Source: Campylobacteraceae bacterium (GTDB lineage Bacteria > Campylobacterota > Campylobacteria > Campylobacterales > Sulfurovaceae). Taken from it: a DNA stretch of 5,896 nt. The notes beneath the pieces are model-generated. The model worked only from the letters and a program-made list of their open reading frames with translations. It did not search any database and had not been told where the DNA came from. This document shows, in pieces, positions 4,687 to 5,896 of this stretch. Numbering within the stretch: position 1 is the stretch's first letter; each line of letters starts with the position of its first letter. The translations under genes were made by a program, and so were the position numbers. The stretch spans positions 1 to 5,896 of the forward strand of contig JAMONW010000162.1 of assembly GCA_027066355.1 (NCBI GenBank), given 5' to 3'.

Positions 4687-5340
4687 GTGAAATATCCAAA
4701 ACAAGCAACAAAAAAAGAGATAGAAGAGATAAAAGATATTTTTTTAACACACTATCCAGATAATGTAACCGAGTTAAATTATAAAAATCTTTATGAACTT
4801 GTTATTGCAGTTGCCTTATCTGCACAATGCACTGATAAGAGGGTTAATATTATAACCCCTGCTCTATTTAAAAAATATCCTAGCACAAAAGAGTTATCTC
4901 AAGCAAATATAGATGATGTAAAAGAGTTAATAAAGAGCTGCTCTTTTTTTAATAATAAGGCAAAAAATATTATTGGTATGGCAAAAATGGTAGAGAGTGA
5001 ATTTGGAGGAGAGATACCACTAAATCAAAAAGATTTAGTAAAACTACCAGGTGTTGGGCAAAAAACTGCAAATGTTGTTTTAATAGAATATACTAATGCA
5101 AATTTAATGGCAGTTGATACTCATGTATTTAGAGTTGCTCATCGTTTAGGTTTAAGCAAATCAAAAACTGCTAAAGATACAGAAGCAGAATTAGTAAAAA
5201 AATTCAAAACTAATCTACATCAACTACACCAAGCTATGGTTCTTTTTGGTAGATACAAATGCAAAGCTATAAATCCAGAATGTAATGAGTGTATTTTAAA
5301 AAATTATTGTAAAAGCAAAGAGGGTTTTAAAGCAAAGTAG
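4687..5340 (+). CDS. nth: Endonuclease III (DNA glycosylase/AP lyase)
   Basis: This 217-residue base-excision repair enzyme removes oxidised pyrimidines and nicks the abasic site by beta-elimination. The helix-hairpin-helix LPGVGQKTANVV (120-131) contains the catalytic Lys126. VDTHVFRV (143-150) contains the catalytic Asp144. The C-terminal [4Fe-4S] loop C192-x6-C199-x2-C202-x5-C208 matches E. coli spacing exactly. The N-terminal block LVIAVALSAQCTDKRVN (38-54) is typical. The length is close to E. coli Nth (211). The start is GTG at 4687, with only a weak AAGAG eight bases upstream; no better in-frame start exists, and the N-terminus has the expected length. It is divergent from peb4, as I recall for C. 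jejuni nth and peb4. It ends in a hairpin terminator overlapping its stop codon. Confidence 0.97.
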   Translation: MKYPKQATKKEIEEIKDIFLTHYPDNVTELNYKNLYELVIAVALSAQCTDKRVNIITPALFKKYPSTKELSQANIDDVKELIKSCSFFNNKAKNIIGMAKMVESEFGGEIPLNQKDLVKLPGVGQKTANVVLIEYTNANLMAVDTHVFRVAHRLGLSKSKTAKDTEAELVKKFKTNLHQLHQAMVLFGRYKCKAINPECNECILKNYCKSKEGFKAK

Positions 5341-5353
5341 CTTTACCTTTTTT
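5328..5353 (+). terminator. Intrinsic terminator of nth
   Basis: TAAAGC (5328-5333) and GCTTTA (5340-5345) form a 6-bp stem with loop AAAGTA. GG (5323-5324) can pair with CC (5346-5347) across a small bulge. T6 follows at 5348-5353. The stem overlaps the nth stop codon. Confidence 0.6.
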
Positions 5354-5442
5354 ACACCATCAACCATAACCTAACACCCTAAATCACTAACACCTAACAA
5401 TATTGCACCATTTTAACTATATTATTACTTCTAACGATATAA
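5341..5442. other. Gene-free stretch beginning with a 64-base G-free, C-rich tract
   Basis: There is no G on the plus strand from 5341 to 5404. The tract contains an octamer-like repeat: CTAACACC (5371-5378), CTAAATCA (5379-5386), CTAACACC (5387-5394). On the complementary strand it gives four closely spaced GG tracts (5357-5379), which could form a two-tetrad G-quadruplex. From 5405 to 5442 I see nothing recognisable; the frame of the downstream kinase remnant is stopped at 5440-5442. Confidence 0.5.
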
Positions 5443-5598
5443 CAAAGAGGAGATAAAATATCTGCTGGTTTTGGAATAGGCTTAAATATAGTTCAAAAAA
5501 TTTGTAAAAAATATAAAATTAAAATAAGTGTTAAAACAAAATTAAATAGTGGTAGTAGTTTTTGTTATAGATTTAAAATAGACTCTAAAGTTAAGTAA
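5443..5598 (+). pseudogene. Histidine kinase C-terminal remnant (HATPase G2 box only)
   Basis: The frame from 5443 to the stop at 5596-5598 encodes 51 residues beginning QRGDKISAGFGIGLNIVQKI. GFGIGLNIVxKIC is the G2 ATP-lid end of a sensor histidine kinase catalytic domain. The tail KISVKTKLNSGSSFCYRFKI matches the last beta strands of that fold. Everything upstream is absent: sensor, dimerisation/His domain, N box and G1 box. A stop codon at 5440-5442 closes the frame, and there is no ATG, GTG or TTG that would make a sensible gene. The Shine-Dalgarno-looking AGAGGAG at 5446-5452 is simply the Arg-Gly-Asp codons. It is a 5'-truncated, probably dead fragment. No partner response regulator is in the window. 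Confidence 0.75.
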
Positions 5599-5663
5599 TT
5601 ATACACAATAAAATATAGATTATATAAATATATAACAAAATAAACAAAAAAATAAATAATATC

Positions 5664-5672
5664 TGTTATACT
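5664..5672 (+). promoter_or_regulatory. Possible extended -10 promoter for the chloride channel gene
   Basis: TG-T-TATACT is a good extended -10 in an A/T-tract region. It would give a leader of about 100 bases to the GTG at 5777. A perfect TATAAT at 5756-5761 is an alternative, but it would start transcription at or inside the ribosome site (AGGG, 5767-5770). The rest of 5599-5776 shows nothing else apart from a loose inverted repeat CCAAGAA/TTCTTGG (5695-5701 and 5740-5746). Confidence 0.35.
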
Positions 5673-5776
5673 TTTTAAGCATCTATTTATTAAACCAAGA
5701 ATATGTATTAGATATTACTTATTTTTTGTTAATCATTTTTTCTTGGGCATTCAAATATAATTTATTAGGGTCAATT

Positions 5777-5896
5777 GTGAAGCAGCACATAACAGAACAA
5801 ACAGCAATATTTTTTTCGGTATCAAAATGGGTATTCTTATCATCTTTAATAGGTATAATTATTGGCTCAACTGTAACTCTATTTTTGTATATTCTT
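5777..5896 (+). CDS. N-terminus of a probable ClC-family chloride channel/transporter (runs off the window)
   Basis: The forty visible codons read KQHITEQTAIFFSVSKWV, followed by a hydrophobic helix LSSLIGIIIGSTVTLFLYIL, with no stop. A short polar head followed by W-V-x-L-(S/x)-x-L-I-G-I-I-x-G is how bacterial ClC chloride channels/antiporters of this phylum typically begin, as I remember them. The motif-bearing selectivity-filter regions lie beyond the window, so the family call rests on this N-terminal resemblance only. The product is an inner-membrane protein in any case. The start chosen is GTG 5777-5779 because AGGG (5767-5770) lies six bases upstream. The frame stays open further upstream, with an in-frame TTG at 5726, which is less likely. 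It could be another polytopic membrane protein. Confidence 0.5.
   Translation, partial: MKQHITEQTAIFFSVSKWVFLSSLIGIIIGSTVTLFLYIL

Noticed and set aside
5446..5460. AGAGGAG as a ribosome binding site for a small gene
   Set aside because: No start codon follows at suitable distance (ATA only), and the bases encode the Arg-Gly-Asp of the kinase remnant.
5695..5746. CCAAGAA/TTCTTGG inverted repeat as a terminator or operator
   Set aside because: Seven-base arms 38 bases apart, with no T-run or conserved context; likely chance.

Overview
The window is AT-rich DNA whose gene content and order point to a Campylobacterota (former Epsilonproteobacteria) chromosome. Species cannot be named. The evidence is the PEB4/HP0175-type secreted parvulin, an E. 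coli FbaA-like class II aldolase, a TtcA-like PP-loop protein of the form I associate with this phylum, and two gene neighbourhoods I recall from Campylobacter jejuni: pfs next to a PP-loop gene (Cj0117-Cj0118), and nth, peb4, fba (Cj0595c-Cj0597). The recalled synteny was not checked here.

Layout from left to right. Bases 2-493 (+) are the C-terminal 163 residues of an MTA/SAH (probably also aminodeoxyfutalosine) nucleosidase. Bases 605-946 (-) encode a 113-residue protein that looks like an AAA ATPase/DUF234 protein with its whole ATPase core removed. Bases 1129-1914 (+) are a TtcA-family PP-loop protein lacking one of the usual iron-sulfur cysteines. Between the convergent genes, bases 1928-2112 hold three degenerate copies of a 61-bp tandem repeat carrying hairpins. 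The minus strand then carries, in transcription order, peb4-like parvulin (4590-3763), a small basic parvulin-less chaperone paralogue (3693-3220) and fba (3195-2122). Nth endonuclease III (4687-5340) diverges from peb4. Beyond its terminator is a G-free stretch, a 5'-truncated histidine kinase remnant (5443-5598), and the first 40 codons of a probable ClC-type chloride channel that runs off the window.

The intact genes are housekeeping: methyl-cycle and menaquinone nucleoside processing, a probable tRNA thiolation-type enzyme, periplasmic protein folding, gluconeogenesis/glycolysis, base-excision repair and anion transport. Each ancestral-looking block is interrupted by one extra gene: the DUF234 remnant between mtn and ttcA, and the parvulin-less paralogue between peb4 and fba. 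I see no complete mobile element, CRISPR array, tRNA or rRNA. I do not see a convincing new multi-gene system. The most unusual items are the parvulin-less chaperone paralogue, the internally deleted ATPase/DUF234 gene, the CxxF TtcA and the hairpin-bearing tandem array.
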